64,000 nucleotides of DNA from Ailanthus altissimus (taxonomy: Eukaryota; Streptophyta; Magnoliopsida; Sapindales; Simaroubaceae): the NCBI GenBank assembly GCA_946807835.1, contig OX327699.1, positions 19,952,014 through 20,016,013 on the forward strand, written 5' to 3'. The position numbers were made by a program, and so were the translations under genes. The notes beneath the pieces were generated by a model, which was given only the letters and a program-made list of their open reading frames with translations, searched no databases and was not told the DNA's origin. This document shows, one piece after another, positions 24,301 to 36,660 of the stretch (the first letter of the stretch is position 1; each line of letters starts with the position of its first letter).

Positions 24301-26069
24301 ACATTGAATATTAAAGAGAATCCAAAAAATGTATATAGAGGGAATTATAAGCTGGTGGGGGAACTGGGACAGTTTAACTTTGGTTTTCCAATAATGAGAA
24401 TCATAGAACATGATCAAAATAATCAGTTGAGTATCTATGTGAAATAATTAGTCATCATTTTCCTATTGTTTCACTTTGGACATGCTTCTGTCCCTACCCC
24501 CCTTCTACTGTTCACTTACTCATAACCAAAATGATATATTTCTCACTTTTATAGGATCCTCAGTTTCTCAATAACCACTAAATTAAATCATGCAATTGTT
24601 CTTCTAATTAGCATAAAACCAGGACAAATCAGCTTAGTATATTTTTGCATTTGGTTTTCTGTTAATTAAACAATGGCATGAAAAATATATACATAAATAA
24701 AATAAATATTTATCTTTTTTACTTTCTTGGGCCATTACAAGAAAGAAAGGAAAAACTGTAAATGTAAATGTTTTCAGTTATTCATGGAAACTTTTGGGAC
24801 CAATAATTCAATCATCTGAGACACGTCAGCAAAAGAAAGAAGCCGAGCCGAGAAGAGCCAAAGTTGGAGGCTCAAAGCAGCGGGCTAAAGGCTAATAGTA
24901 GAGTCTATACAATTGTAACAAGTTAGTCAGTCAAGGTAGTAGTAGTAGTAGTAGCAGCAGCCAGAGAGCATGTCTATATGCTTGTTGAAGTTTGGAATAT
25001 TACGAGAGAAAAAAAACATAAATAAAATAGAAATTTAGTTTTAAAAAAAAAGAAAAAGAAAAGAAGATTTATTAAGAGAGATGCGAGTGTGAAAGAGAAG
25101 AAGAAGAAGAAGAAGAAGAAGAAGAAGAGAAGAAATGTCGTCACCAACGAACAGCTTTAAATCTCATCACGTAGTTCGATGTATCCTTTACCTTATATCT
25201 GCTAGAGTAGTAGAAATAGAAAATGATGGGGATTCGAAATTGGAGAGTGTGTTGGGTTGGTGGTGTGCTATTAAACAATAAACAACAAAAGGAAAGCTAC
25301 AAAATGAAAGGAGGACACTCGTTTGACGTGAAGCGAAGAAACCACCTTCCCCTTTCATTTCTTATTCTTTACTATTTTACTCCTCAAAAAAAAAAATATA
25401 TATATATATATATATATTCTTTCTATGCCCAAAATACCCATCCATTAGTTTCTCAATTTCCATTAGCAGTCATTGATATAGCTAGTGTGGTTTAGGGCTT
25501 ATGTTTTATCTTGTGTTTGCCGAAAATGGCGTTTTGTATTTAGGATGGGAGTTCGTACGTGACATAAAATACTTGGAAGTTATGAGTAATTAAGTGTTAA
25601 GAAGTAATTAGTGGACCAAAAGTGGGAGAGGTAGGGGCGGGATAGTAAATGTAAAACACAGGCTTGTGTGACCGATTTTTAAGTGGGTGTGCGCGGGATC
25701 CCTTGCCAGTGAGAGAAAGAGAAGTCACGGGTTTGTCTTGAAAGGCCCTTATTTCGCAGTCCTAGACAGACAGACACATATTCTCTCTCACTACATAACC
25801 GAGGAGGGATACAAAATTATAATATCAGTATCACCACGACAAATTATTAAATATACAAATATATCCCAAACCATTTTTCAATTTAAAAAGAAAAAAACAA
25901 CCGCTGTACACAGTACCATAGCCTCCCGTTCTCTTCTCCCCATTTTTATCCTCCACAAATCACCCACTTACCCATCAGAAACCCCAACCCACCCTCACAA
26001 ATTCTCTCTCTCTCTCTCTCTCCCTCTCAGAGAAGAATCCGTTTCTATTTTGCTTTGATCTTTCAATCA
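21303..26069 (+). other. Gene-free stretch and upstream region of HSFB4
   Basis: No supported coding sequence. It contains an AGT-type microsatellite (24937-24957), a GAA run (25096-25129), AT runs (about 22330, 22366 and 25397-25417) and a CT run (26003-26027) just upstream of the HSFB4 start, a common feature of plant 5' UTRs. The last 1-2 kb are the likely promoter. An open frame at 25687-26058 ends just before the HSFB4 ATG, but I cannot tell whether it is transcribed. Confidence 0.45.
25096..25129. repeat. GAA trinucleotide microsatellite
   Basis: An uninterrupted run of about eleven AAG/GAA units, roughly 0.95 kb upstream of the HSFB4 start codon. It lies in purine-rich DNA and probably varies in length between individuals. 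Confidence 0.9.
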
Positions 26070-27269
26070 ATGGCACTTATGCTGGACAATTGTGAAGGCA
26101 TATTGCTATCACTAGACTCTCATAAATCAGTACCAGCACCATTTCTCACCAAAACTTATCAACTGGTTGATGATCCCACAACTGACCACATCGTCTCTTG
26201 GGGCGAAGACGACACCACCTTCGTCGTTTGGCGTCCCCCTGAGTTTGCACGCGATCTACTTCCCAACTACTTCAAGCACAACAATTTTTCTAGCTTCGTC
26301 AGGCAACTCAACACCTATGTATGTTACAAAAAAGAAAAAAGAATTATCTAATCATTCTCTCTTTGAAAGATCTATACCTTGTTATTTTTGTCATTTTGGT
26401 TAAAAAAAATACTGACTTTTGATTATGTTCTTGTGTTATGGCACTAGGGTTTTAGGAAGATTGTGCCAGACAGATGGGAGTTCGCAAATGAGTTCTTCAA
26501 AAAGGGAGAAAAGCATTTACTGTGTGAGATCCATAGAAGAAAAACAGCTCAACCCCAAGTTTCCATAAACCACCATCATCACCATCAGCACCCACATTCT
26601 CCACTGGTCAACGGTCCAAGTTTTTTCCCCTTCCCAAGCCGAGTCAGCATCTCTCCATCTGACTCAGATGAGCACCCTAACTGGTCTGACTCGCCGCCCC
26701 GAGGAGGCACGGGCGTTTCAGTCAATATTGGTGCTGCTGCTGGGTATAATAGCTCCGTCACCGCCTTGTCTGAGGATAACGAGAGGCTTAGAAGAAGCAA
26801 CAATATGCTTATGTCTGAGCTTGCACACATGAGAAAGCTTTACAATGATATTATCTATTTCGTGCAAAACCATGTTAAGCCTGTGACTCCCAGCAATTCT
26901 TACCCTTCTTCTTTGCTCCTTTGTAACTCAACACCTGCTGCTACCCCTATGGCTACTGCTAATAATCCACTGGTGCAGAAGCCTTTAAACCAGCTTCTTG
27001 GGTATTATCATCCTACTAACCCTAAACAAGTTCCTCAAGCTCATGTTTTGAATTCTCCCACTGCTACATCTCAAAGCTCTTTGACGATTCTTGAAGAACC
27101 CAACAGCAATAGCTGCAAAACAAAACTGTTTGGTGTGCCTCTACTATCCAAGAAGAGATTGCACCCTGAGTATGCTTTTAATCCAGGAAGTACGGAGACC
27201 CACAAGGCTCGTTTGGTCTTGGAAAAGGATGATCTAGGGTTAAATCTCCTGTCTTCTTCCACATGTTAG
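26070..27269 (+). CDS. HSFB4: Class B heat-shock transcription factor, HSFB4/SCHIZORIZA type
   Basis: Two exons, 26070-26318 and 26448-27269, with the intron at the family's fixed place inside the DNA-binding domain (after LNTY), give 356 aa. The HSF domain runs from about 22 to 115 ([31 protein letters not shown]). The HR-A/B oligomerisation region is at about 189-226 and lacks the class A insert. Near the C-terminus are the LFGV repression tetrapeptide (310-313), a basic KKR (318-320) as likely nuclear signal, and DLGLNL (345-350), an EAR-like LxLxL. These mark a class B repressor. The N-terminal domain and tail match HSFB4, which in Arabidopsis controls root ground-tissue stem-cell divisions rather than heat response. 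A His-rich run (residues 125-134) follows the DNA-binding domain. The ATG at 26070 is preferred, although a second Met follows at residue 4. Confidence 0.93.
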
Positions 27270-27668
27270 TTTTTTTTTATAGTCATTGAGAATCTTAGCT
27301 TTTTCTTCCTTTCTTCTTTTACTTTTTTTTTCTTAATTTTTCTTGTTTGATTAATTTGTCTTTGTTCTTTCTCTTGAGTCTGAGAATCTGATGATAGTGT
27401 TTAATGAAATATGTGTGCGTGCGTGTGAGTGTTTGCGACTATGTATATAAACTTTAATGTCGGTATTATCTTTGTTCCCCACAGCCATGAATGCATGTGG
27501 GTTTTGGTTAGAGTGAAGATTAAAAGCAAGTTTAAATCGCCCAACGCCATCTCTTTCTTTGATGTTCTTCTATTTCATTGGTGCAATTTATTGCTCGTAT
27601 TCAGATTTGTTCTACTTCTGCTTTTCCCTTCTTGTCTGTATGTGTTTCAGTTACATTAATGCTAGAAG

Positions 27669-27701
27669 GAGAGAGAGAGAGAGAGAGAGTGTGTGTGTGT
27701 G
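27669..27701. repeat. Compound GA/GT microsatellite
   Basis: A GA run passes directly into a GT run, about 400 bp after the HSFB4 stop codon and possibly within its 3' UTR. Confidence 0.9.
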
Positions 27702-28706
27702 TTTGTGTCTTTATGTCTTTCGTTTCAGTTCTATTAACCAAAAAAGCTGAGAAGAGTTTCAGGCCATAGCTGGTTCCTTTGATAGTGTCTCTAGGGCTTT
27801 ATCTGATGAGTCCCGTTAATATTACGTACAAATGTACAGACATACTTTTGGAAATACTCCCATCTCTAAATTCAAAGACAGATAAATTTGATTAATACAA
27901 TAAATAAGCACTTCCTGACACCAAATGATAAATAGTTCTTTAATTATCATACAAATTAGTAGAGTCATAATGATTATAATTATCATCACTATTATTGTCA
28001 AAAAGAAAAGCTCACCTATGATTTAGTAAAAAAGAAGGCTATCATATCGCTTGATGAAGGTTATAATCGCTATTTCTCGTTTCTATGAACTGTCAGTAAA
28101 GCAAAAAAAAAAAAAAAAAACAAATACAAAAGTTTAAGATTTTAGAAAACAAAGAAAGTAACAAAAACGAAACAGTGGGTTATTCGATGAAAGCGAAATA
28201 TAAGGGAAGTGACGAAAGTTTTTTGGTTTTGAAATGTATCTATCAAGGCTTCTATACTTCTTCTTCTGTGAGAACCAGAAACCTTGACTTTTCCTACTTT
28301 AAGTATCTGATAAAAAAATCTTCAAAATCTCTCTTTGGATCACTCTACCCTCTTTCCCTTATTCCAAGCTCTCTCTTTTTCTTCTTCCAGACCCCTTGAC
28401 TGGTAGATAAAATAAACAAACAATGCCCCCGCCCCGAAAAACCCATTTCTTTTAGGTATCTTTCTCCAATATCACCCTCTATCACTATGGCTATACGAGT
28501 AAAGTTTTCTCATAAAGTTTGACTAGACATGTTTTCATGCGAGTGAGATATTATTAATTTCTGAGACAAGGAACTCTGTGAGAAAGAAGATGATCAAAGC
28601 AAGTTTAGAGAAATGGTCCATTTAAGTATTAGGAATATAGTATTCTTTAGAGTATCTTTGTCGTGTGCAATGATTTCGTCTCATACGAAATATAAAATAA
28701 AATAAG

Positions 28707-28721
28707 AACCCTAACCCTAAA
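28707..28721. promoter_or_regulatory. Double telo-box
   Basis: AACCCTAACCCTAAA contains two overlapping AACCCTAA telo-boxes. In plants such motifs are bound by TRB proteins and can recruit Polycomb complexes to developmental genes. Its role here, 1.4 kb after HSFB4 and 2.3 kb before RID3, is inference only. Confidence 0.35.
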
Positions 28722-30415
28722 TTTGACATTATTATACTAGCTCTATGCTAATTGCTAAGCTATGTGCTTTCCTTTCCCTAGAGCTTTGTTGTCTTTTTGA
28801 GGTGTGTCACGTGACAAGAAGCTGCACGTGTGGTGCAGAAGTGATACGTCTACTCCAAGACAGAAGGGGGGAGAAAAAGAATAGCGGGTGATTTTGGATC
28901 TTAAAAGTGGATACGGATCATCCGGTAAAAGATGCTTTAGCCTTTAAGGAAGGCCATTTGTGTGTTCTGTTGCTAAACAGCCGTATTGGACCACAAAACT
29001 ATGTTTTGAAAGTCTTTTTTTCTAAAAAAAAAAAAAATTAAATAAATGTGTTTAAAAAGACTTTGTTTCTTTCCTTCGTTTTGGTCTTCTTCATTACACC
29101 TTTTTTTTTTTGGACATTTTCTTTACATTTCCATTGGAACATTCACTTTATTGACAATTATATAGAATATATTAATTTCATAACAAGAAAAAATATATAT
29201 TTTTTGTAGATGGGTTTGTACTTTGTATAACTCTTTGTGGCATTGCATATTTGCATTTGCATGCAGCTAACAATCTTTCTTTCAAGTTGAGCTATCAATG
29301 CTACTTTTCATTAGGGTAGAAGTTAGTGGTGATAATAATACTTTATAGATATTCTTATTTTGTTTGTCAAATTTTTATTTTTTGATTGGTCTAAAACTTG
29401 GATTGAAATTTTCTTTTAATCTAAGCTTATTTAATTTTTTTAAAAGGATTTTATGATATGTGTACTATATTAATAATATGTTATTAATATTTAATTTTCT
29501 TTTTTTTTTTAAATTGTATTTGTTAAAGTAAAAGATCAAATTAAAAAAAAAAAAGATGCTAATCTCTAAAACTCGGAGAAACCGTTGGTGCTTTCATGAA
29601 TTTAACATATAATGAACATTATAATAATAAGAGCGCTCAAAAGACTTTTCTTAAACTTGACATGGTGATGATAATGATACTTTATATTTACTCGTTTTAA
29701 GTTCACTACCATAATCATCAAATATCATCATAAAACTCGATACCAAGCCAATTACATTTGAGAAAAAAAAAACTATTACATGAGATCTTCTATTTATTTA
29801 TCACTAATGAAGTTCATTCATTAAGGTTTTTGTTTTTTAAAAAAAAACAAATAAACCATTTGAGTTATGTCATATTTCTTTTGTAGTATAATGTTTTTGT
29901 GAGATGATTATAGTCATGTGCGGCAAAAGAAAAAAGCCTGTTATGTTAGAAAGAATTTAATTTAAGACAGAGCCTTAAAGATCGCGGGTGACTAAATTGA
30001 CGGAGATAGCGAATACGAGTTATTGGGCTTTCTATGGGCCTTAATATTTACATGGATCGTAATTTATTAATTTAAAAAGGAGCCACGATCTGTCCGGCAT
30101 CCAGGTTGGCCCATGTCCACAAAATGGTCCGTACCAAAACATATGGTTATAATATAATTTTATCAAATTACCGTACCAGTATAATCTTCATATTTGATAT
30201 CTACAAATTGGCTAACTGGTTGGGATTTAGAAATGTTTAATGCTAATAAATAGAGTGCGTAGGAAATTAGCTGTATTAAAAATAATGAATTAAATTGATT
30301 ATTTTTAATTTGATTCTTGAATAAATTCTGTTTGGTTAGATTTTTTTTATTTTGGTTCTTAAAAATATAAAACTGAACTAAAAAATATAAATAAAATTTT
30401 ACACAAAATTTTTAT

Positions 30416-30700
30416 ATAATTTATTTGATAAATTTTAATTTTAATAAATTTTCAATTTATATAATTTGTAAACTTTTAATTAATTTATTACTAAAAAGCT
30501 TATAATTATTTTATTTATTTAGATAGATTTTAATTTTAATATTTTTAAATTTATTTAATTCTTAAATTTTTAATTAATTCGATACTTTAAATTAATAAAT
30601 ATTTTATTTATTTAGATAAATTTTAATTTTTAATATTTTTAATTTATAAATTTTTTTATTAATTTAATATATTTAAAATTGACGTATATTTTTTTATTAT
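30416..30700. repeat. Degenerate AT-rich tandem repeat, about 93-bp period
   Basis: The phrase ATTTATTT(A)GATA(A/G)ATTTTAATTTT begins near 30416, 30509 and 30602, giving three imperfect copies spaced about 93 bp apart. The repeat ends about 300 bp before the RID3 start codon. Similar AT-rich ends on either side (about 30285 and 30775, roughly inverted) hint that it may lie inside a MITE. Confidence 0.5.
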
Positions 30701-31001
30701 TTATATAAATTTTATCTTTTATATATATATATATAGTGAATCTTTTAAAAAAAATTAAACTAAATCGAATTAATTCAGTACTTCTCATATGCAATTCTAA
30801 AAATAAAAATCTCAAATTTTTTTCCTGCAATTCCAACATACTTTGGCTTGGCCGCCAGACTTAAAACCCTCACAAAACCCTCCATCTGTCTTCCGTTACA
30901 CTCGTCCTCCTTTAAACATACAAACGCTCAAGAACCACCCCCCCATGTAAACGCAAACCATTACTTTGGGAAATCAAATCACTACTTTAAAGCAATTTAA
31001 A

Positions 31002-34000
31002 ATGGAGTTGGTAATCGCATCATCGTCAATCGCCGAAGCAGGCATCGGCTGCTGGGACCTAGAATCGGGTGCCGAGCAGCTCCGTTACAAATCATGCGCT
31101 TCGCCTCCACACGGACTCGCTTGTGTGGGCCAGCGGTTCCTCGCCTCCTCTCAGCTTCGTGAACCTTCTGCCTCTTCCGGGTCCATCCTCTACTGGTCCT
31201 GGTCCAAGGTTTCGTACCAACTGTTCGATTAGTTGCCTCAGTGTAGAAATTAATATTAAAAAATCCTTTTGCATTTATGATGGAATGTTTTATAATTTTT
31301 ACAAAGTTTGCTTATACAGCCTCAAGCAGAAGTGAAGAGCTTCCCAGCTGAGCCGATTAAGCCGATTGCTGCTAATAGCCAAGGCACGTATATTGTCGGT
31401 GGAGGTCAATCTGGAGATATTTACTTATGGGAGGTAAATTAGAATACGCACTTTAGTTTATCCCATGTGTTCTGTTCTGTTTTGTGTTATTAATATCCAA
31501 TAGAAATGTGTTACGCTATGACATAGGTTCCAAGTGGTAGATTGTTGAAAAAGTGGCACGCGCATTATAGGGCCGTTACATGCTTGGTTTTTTCAGAGGA
31601 TGATTCACTCCTGATTTCTGGGTCCGAGGATGGATGTGTTAGAGTTTGGTCACTTATAACGTACTTGCCTATCTTGTTATTGTTCTTATCCATAATTAAT
31701 GTGACACACGGCATTGTTGCATTGTGATATTATTTATTGGTATGTATATTACAGACTTTTGTGTTTGTTCTGATGTAAATTTAGGGTATTTGATGAGTAT
31801 GAAAGCCAACAGGCAAGCCATCTCTATTTGCATAGTTTTACTGAGCACACCCTGCGTGTAACTGATATTGTTATTGGTTATGGAGGAAGCAATGCAATCA
31901 TAGTGTCAGCTTCTGAAGATCGAACTTGCAAGGTTGGTATGGTGCTTTCATTTTGAAAAGTGTTGTTGCTTGAGCTATTTATAACTTGTTAATTATGGGA
32001 AACCATAATTGGCCTGTGAGTTTTGCTTCTACCAAGCTGATAGTTTTTTTAATGAACTATTAATTTGGAACTGGGAGTGGTTTGGGGTAATTAAGAATTT
32101 AAAAAAAAATGGTAAATAGTTGTTATGCAAGATATGTATTCCAAATGAACTAAAGCACAATTTCATGAGACAGCAAGAAGGGAAATCCCGTGCTTCATTT
32201 TGGGAAACTATGAAAATTGACGTGTGCGATGCATATACTTCATGTGGAATTTTTATGTTTTCTACACCGGAACTGCTTTGAAATGGTTGTGAATGGTCGA
32301 AGGCCAGCATTAGCATGCAAATGAGTGGAATATCATATTGGGAAAGCATGGTTCCAGAGTATGGAACTCTTATTCCAAGCAGTAAAACAATATTATGTTG
32401 GATAGTCAGGATCTAAGAAGGCTGAAATACTATGCATGTCAATCAGTGAATTAAGGACAGGTTTTGGGAGTAAGATAAGATTGACATAGGGTTTTGTTGA
32501 GGAATAATGGGGAAAGGGAAGAGATTTTGTTGGTTGATGGGGTACTAAGTTCCTTAACTGAGTTAATGAAAAGTCATACTCTTGTTTCTCCATATATATA
32601 TTTTTGCTTCATGTTGTAAGTTAATTAATCACTATTTATGATGCATTCTTTGTGATGATGTGGTGTTGACATTTTATTCTACCAAATGGTATGGGGATCT
32701 ATCTAATCATCAGAAAATAAAAATGTATTTTAAGTGTTTCTAATAAAATTTCTCAGGTGTGGAGCTTATCTAAGGGAAGACTGCTGAGAAATATTGTATT
32801 CCCTGCAGTAATCGATGCAATTGCATTGGACCCTGCTGAACACGTCTTTTATGCTGGCAGTAGAGATGGCCATATCTATATTGCTGCCCTTAATGCGGAG
32901 AGTCCCTCTAACAGCAGTTATGGGATGCATATCATTAGTTCATTATCCGATCACAGGTTTTTCATTTTTCTTACAATTCCACATATTAATGGATAGAACC
33001 TTGGTCTACTCTGTTATTCTTTTCCCAGTTTTTTTTTTCTTTTGTACTGTCTCCAGTTGTTGGAGTATCCCTTTAGTTTTTATAGTGGCAAGCTGTTTGT
33101 TTGCATTTTCTTTTTAAGGCATGTATGATTTTGCATTTGGAAACACTTATGAGGTAACTTGTAGCTCTTGATGTTATCTTACTTTTTGGACTTTTAGTTG
33201 CTATTGATTGAATTTGATCAATGATAAAATATGATATGATGTCAAAGAGTCTTAATATTTCCTGAAACTTCAAAATATGGCTTAAAGATGTTTCTTCAAA
33301 TGTCTTAGACCTTTCCTATCCTATAATGTGAGCAATCTAGACTTTTATCCAAACTTGACCTGAACATTTTGGATATAGAGCTTGGATTAGTGCCTAGCAT
33401 CAGCCTTTAAGACGTTTGCTCTGGTTAGCCTCTAACTTGTTCAATATGCAGCTTACTGGTTACTGCACAATTGTTGCCTAATTTTCTTGTACAGGTCATC
33501 TGGATTGAATTACCAAGTCTATATCCTAACTATCATTGCACGTCCTACAATTCCATATGACTTGTTGTGCATGTGGTGAATGTTCTTGATTTATGTTTGA
33601 TCATGTCTGGTTATATACTTCGATTATCAAAAGTTTCCCTTTGTAGAGAAATGTTCCAATTATTTCACTAATATTGATTGCGATTCTTTTTCCAAAAAAA
33701 AGAAGGAAGAGAAAAGGAAACGAAACAACCAGTCATAGGATGCCAATTATCATCCACAACAGTAGTACGTGAAATGGGAAATTTTTGATGGATTAACCTG
33801 TCAATAATGAAACACTAAATAAACTAGATAAATCAAAATACTATTAATTATTCAAGAATAACATAAGAAATGCATGCAAAAATGTAGCTTCCTCTAATAC
33901 GAAGTGTTTACCAGCTGCTCTCTTCTGTTCAACAGATTTTAGACCTGGTTATCTTATTGTCTTAATTCAACCTTATCTTTGTTATCATGGTTACTTATAG

Positions 34001-35724
34001 TAGCCCTGTGGAAGTGTTGATATGATGGATCTTGTATGAGACGCTGTGCCTATATCATACAGGAGAGCCAAGGAGGAAACCCATCTAGAAGCACTTTACG
34101 CCATAATAGATATGCCCATACTCTATTTGGAAGGAAAAAGAAAAGATCACTCCGTCTTCATTCTGGGCTAACATGGAAACACTTTTTCACCTTTCCATTA
34201 TAACCTTCCTAAATAAATCAATATTTCCATACACTTTGGGAAATTATTGTTTGAACAGTTCCCACAAGGAAGATTTTTATGCAGCAAATGGTTGCTTGAT
34301 TGTACGACTTTAGGGCATAACTTGCATTCATTTAATTGTAGAGCTGGTTGGGAATTAATTACATTGATCTACTTATCACACAGAGTTCATTGGATGATCA
34401 ATACCTAGCACATTCTTTATTATGTGTCAATAGGTTATTCTGTTCATTGATTTTATTGTTGTACTTGCATATTGATAATTTTCTTCTTCTTTTCCTTCCT
34501 GTGAACAGCAAGGCTGTGACTTCTTTGGCATATAGTACGGGAGATTTCTTGATTTCTGGATCAGAAGATGGCATGGTTCGAGTTTGGAATCCAAAGACTC
34601 ATAACATTGTTCGCATGTTCAGACATGCAAAAGGTTTGTTCAACAAATGTTGAATATTAATTCCTTGTCTGCATAAGGATTTTCTTTTGGTTTTCATATC
34701 TTCATTTACTTTGGTAATGGGTGTGTTTTGCTTAGAAAATAGCATGATTTTACTTCTCATTGAAAATACTGTGGAATTATTTCCCCAGTTGAAGTTGTTT
34801 AATATTCTTGATGTTTCATCTTGTATCTGCATTCAATTATTTCAGTTGGTTCTATATTTTTCCCACCGGTTTAAGAAAAAAATATTGCATATGTTTGCTT
34901 TATAAATACAAATCTTTCTCGTCTGTTAAATATATAACTATTCTTGGTCCTTGATGTTGGCCTACATTTCCTGAGCCGCATTGATGCCATGGCAGTAAAT
35001 GTTGTTGCCAATACAATGGCATCACAGAAACCATGGGAAAACAAATGTTGCTCTGGAATCAATATTTCCCCCTTTCTTTTTTCTTTCCAGTGTCTCATTT
35101 GCGTTGCTTGCTTGTACATTGTACAGGTCCTGTGAACAATATTCTTGTTGTTAGACGACCGTTCTACCTTAGTTCGGGAACATTCTCCAATCCATATGCT
35201 ACCTCAAGAAGACATGCCTCAGAGTCACCTCCTCCACTGGATAAATATGTGAACATAGCAGATGAAGATGTGGAAAATAAGGGTGTCGTACGTCTGCCCA
35301 CTCCTTGCAATATTCCTCGAGAAGCTTCATATCTCAGTTATCGCATGATTGATGACCATATTAAAGAATTTCAGGTTTTTAATTGCTTGTAGAATATTCT
35401 TGATCATCTTTATTATCATATGTTTGATCTTTCTTATATAGTTTCTTTGCTGGACCTTTCTTAGCTTTTTATTAATTACCCAATTTGCTCTTTCAGATGA
35501 ATAAATATCTCCATCCTCCTGAAACACTTCTCTTACATTGTTGTGTGTCCTTTGTGCAGCGACAAGGTTCTTCTGCTGCAGCAGAAATGGAGGTGGAGAG
35601 GTTAAAGCATGAGTGCAGACGATTGACGCAAATGGCTCAGCAGTGGAAGAAAATGTATGACAACTTGCATGAATTCTGTGTTAACGAGCTTTTGGATGGA
35701 GAAAAAGTGGAAGACACCAAATGA
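31002..35724 (+). CDS. RID3: WD40 protein RID3/IPI3/WDR18 type
   Basis: Eight exons join in frame at GT-AG introns: 31002-31208, 31320-31433, 31527-31660, 31785-31932, 32757-32956, 34509-34633, 35127-35374 and 35560-35724. The product is 446 aa. WD-type repeats are clear: YIVGGGQSGDIYLWE, LLISGSEDGCVRVW, IIVSASEDRTCKVW, HVFYAGSRDGHIYI and FLISGSEDGMVRVW. A C-terminal coiled coil follows (EMEVERLKHECRRLTQMAQ). This layout and length match Arabidopsis ROOT INITIATION DEFECTIVE 3 and, more distantly, yeast Ipi3 and human WDR18, members of the Rix1/PELP1 complex for 60S ribosomal subunit maturation. RID3 loss perturbs meristem formation in root and shoot. Intron 5 is the longest (about 1.55 kb). 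The ATG at 31002 starts the conserved MELVIASSS. Exon boundaries are consensus-based and should be confirmed with transcripts. Confidence 0.92.
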
Positions 35725-36403
35725 AATACTACCTGAGACAGCTATTTTCTTTGTACAAACAGCTTAACTAGTTTAGTAATTTTGTTAGTAATCATTGTTG
35801 TTTACTCTCCGGCCCCGGCCCCACCCTTTTTTAAGGTTTTCTTTATGATCATTCCCCATTTTTCAGAATTTTTCATTTTATTCCCAGCAAGGAACAGTTT
35901 TGTGGGGTTTGATAGGTTCCAAAGTGATGCTCCTTAGACGCTGAAACTTAAGTTTACGATATAGAAATATTAGTGTGAAGTGATTCTTGTAATTTAAGGG
36001 ACTTGCATCCGTCAACAATTCAAATGGGAATGTCCTCAAGTTTTTTAAGATACAAACAGCGCAATAAGATGAGACATTGTTTTAGTTGTGTTTTGGCCAA
36101 AATGATGTTGTCTTGGCGAGTATTTTGAGTAAAATATAGGGGGAAAAAATATTAGGACCGTAATTTAGAAAAATAGACATGTAGATTTTTATATTTTTAA
36201 AATTTTTGTTTGCACCTAACAACTCTTGTTAGGTGGTAAAATTATTAATTTAAACAAAATAAATTTGTTAAAATTAGTGAAATTATTATTATGTTCTCTT
36301 TTATAAAAAATATAAATTTAAATTCAAATGCTTAAAATGAGATGGATGTATTATATACGTGATTAAAAATTTATTAGAGATATTATTTTTAATTAACTAT
36401 CAA
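35725..36403. other. Downstream of RID3
   Basis: Presumptive 3' UTR of RID3 followed by non-coding AT-rich DNA up to the minisatellite. No gene or clear mobile element is seen. Confidence 0.4.
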
Positions 36404-36660
36404 GAAATGAGGTATTGATTGACGTTGATTGACATTGATTATTTTATCGATTGCTAATGATTGCAATTATTGATTGTTATTGATTATTGTTGATTGATGA
36501 TTATTGAACGACTGTTGACCGGCATTGAATGATTGTGACCGGTGTTAACAGATAATTGATCAGCGTTGATCGAAGTTGAATGGCCGTTAACCAACCATTG
36601 ATCGCGTTGACCTATTATTAATCGATATTAATTGATCATTGATTAATATTGATTAACTTT
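36404..36660. repeat. Degenerate TTGATTGA-type minisatellite
   Basis: About 250 bp made of variants of a roughly 8-12-base motif around GTTGATTGA / ATTGATTG (GACGTTGATTGACATTGATT, GTTGACCGGCATTGAATGAT and similar). The units drift in length and sequence, so it is an old short-unit array rather than a clean satellite. Confidence 0.7.

Larger units (their letters stand above)
27270..31001. other. Intergenic between HSFB4 and RID3
   Basis: No protein gene is seen. It holds a GA/GT microsatellite (27669-27701), two overlapping telo-box copies (28707-28721), a pair of CACGTG motifs (28807-28830) and, in the last 600 bp before RID3, very AT-rich DNA with a degenerate 93-bp repeat. Poly-A runs occur near 28105 and 29030. 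Confidence 0.5.

Noticed and set aside
36404..36660. Short direct repeats that could suggest a CRISPR array
   Set aside because: Units are irregular, have no unique spacers of constant length, and the genome is a plant; it is a degenerate minisatellite.
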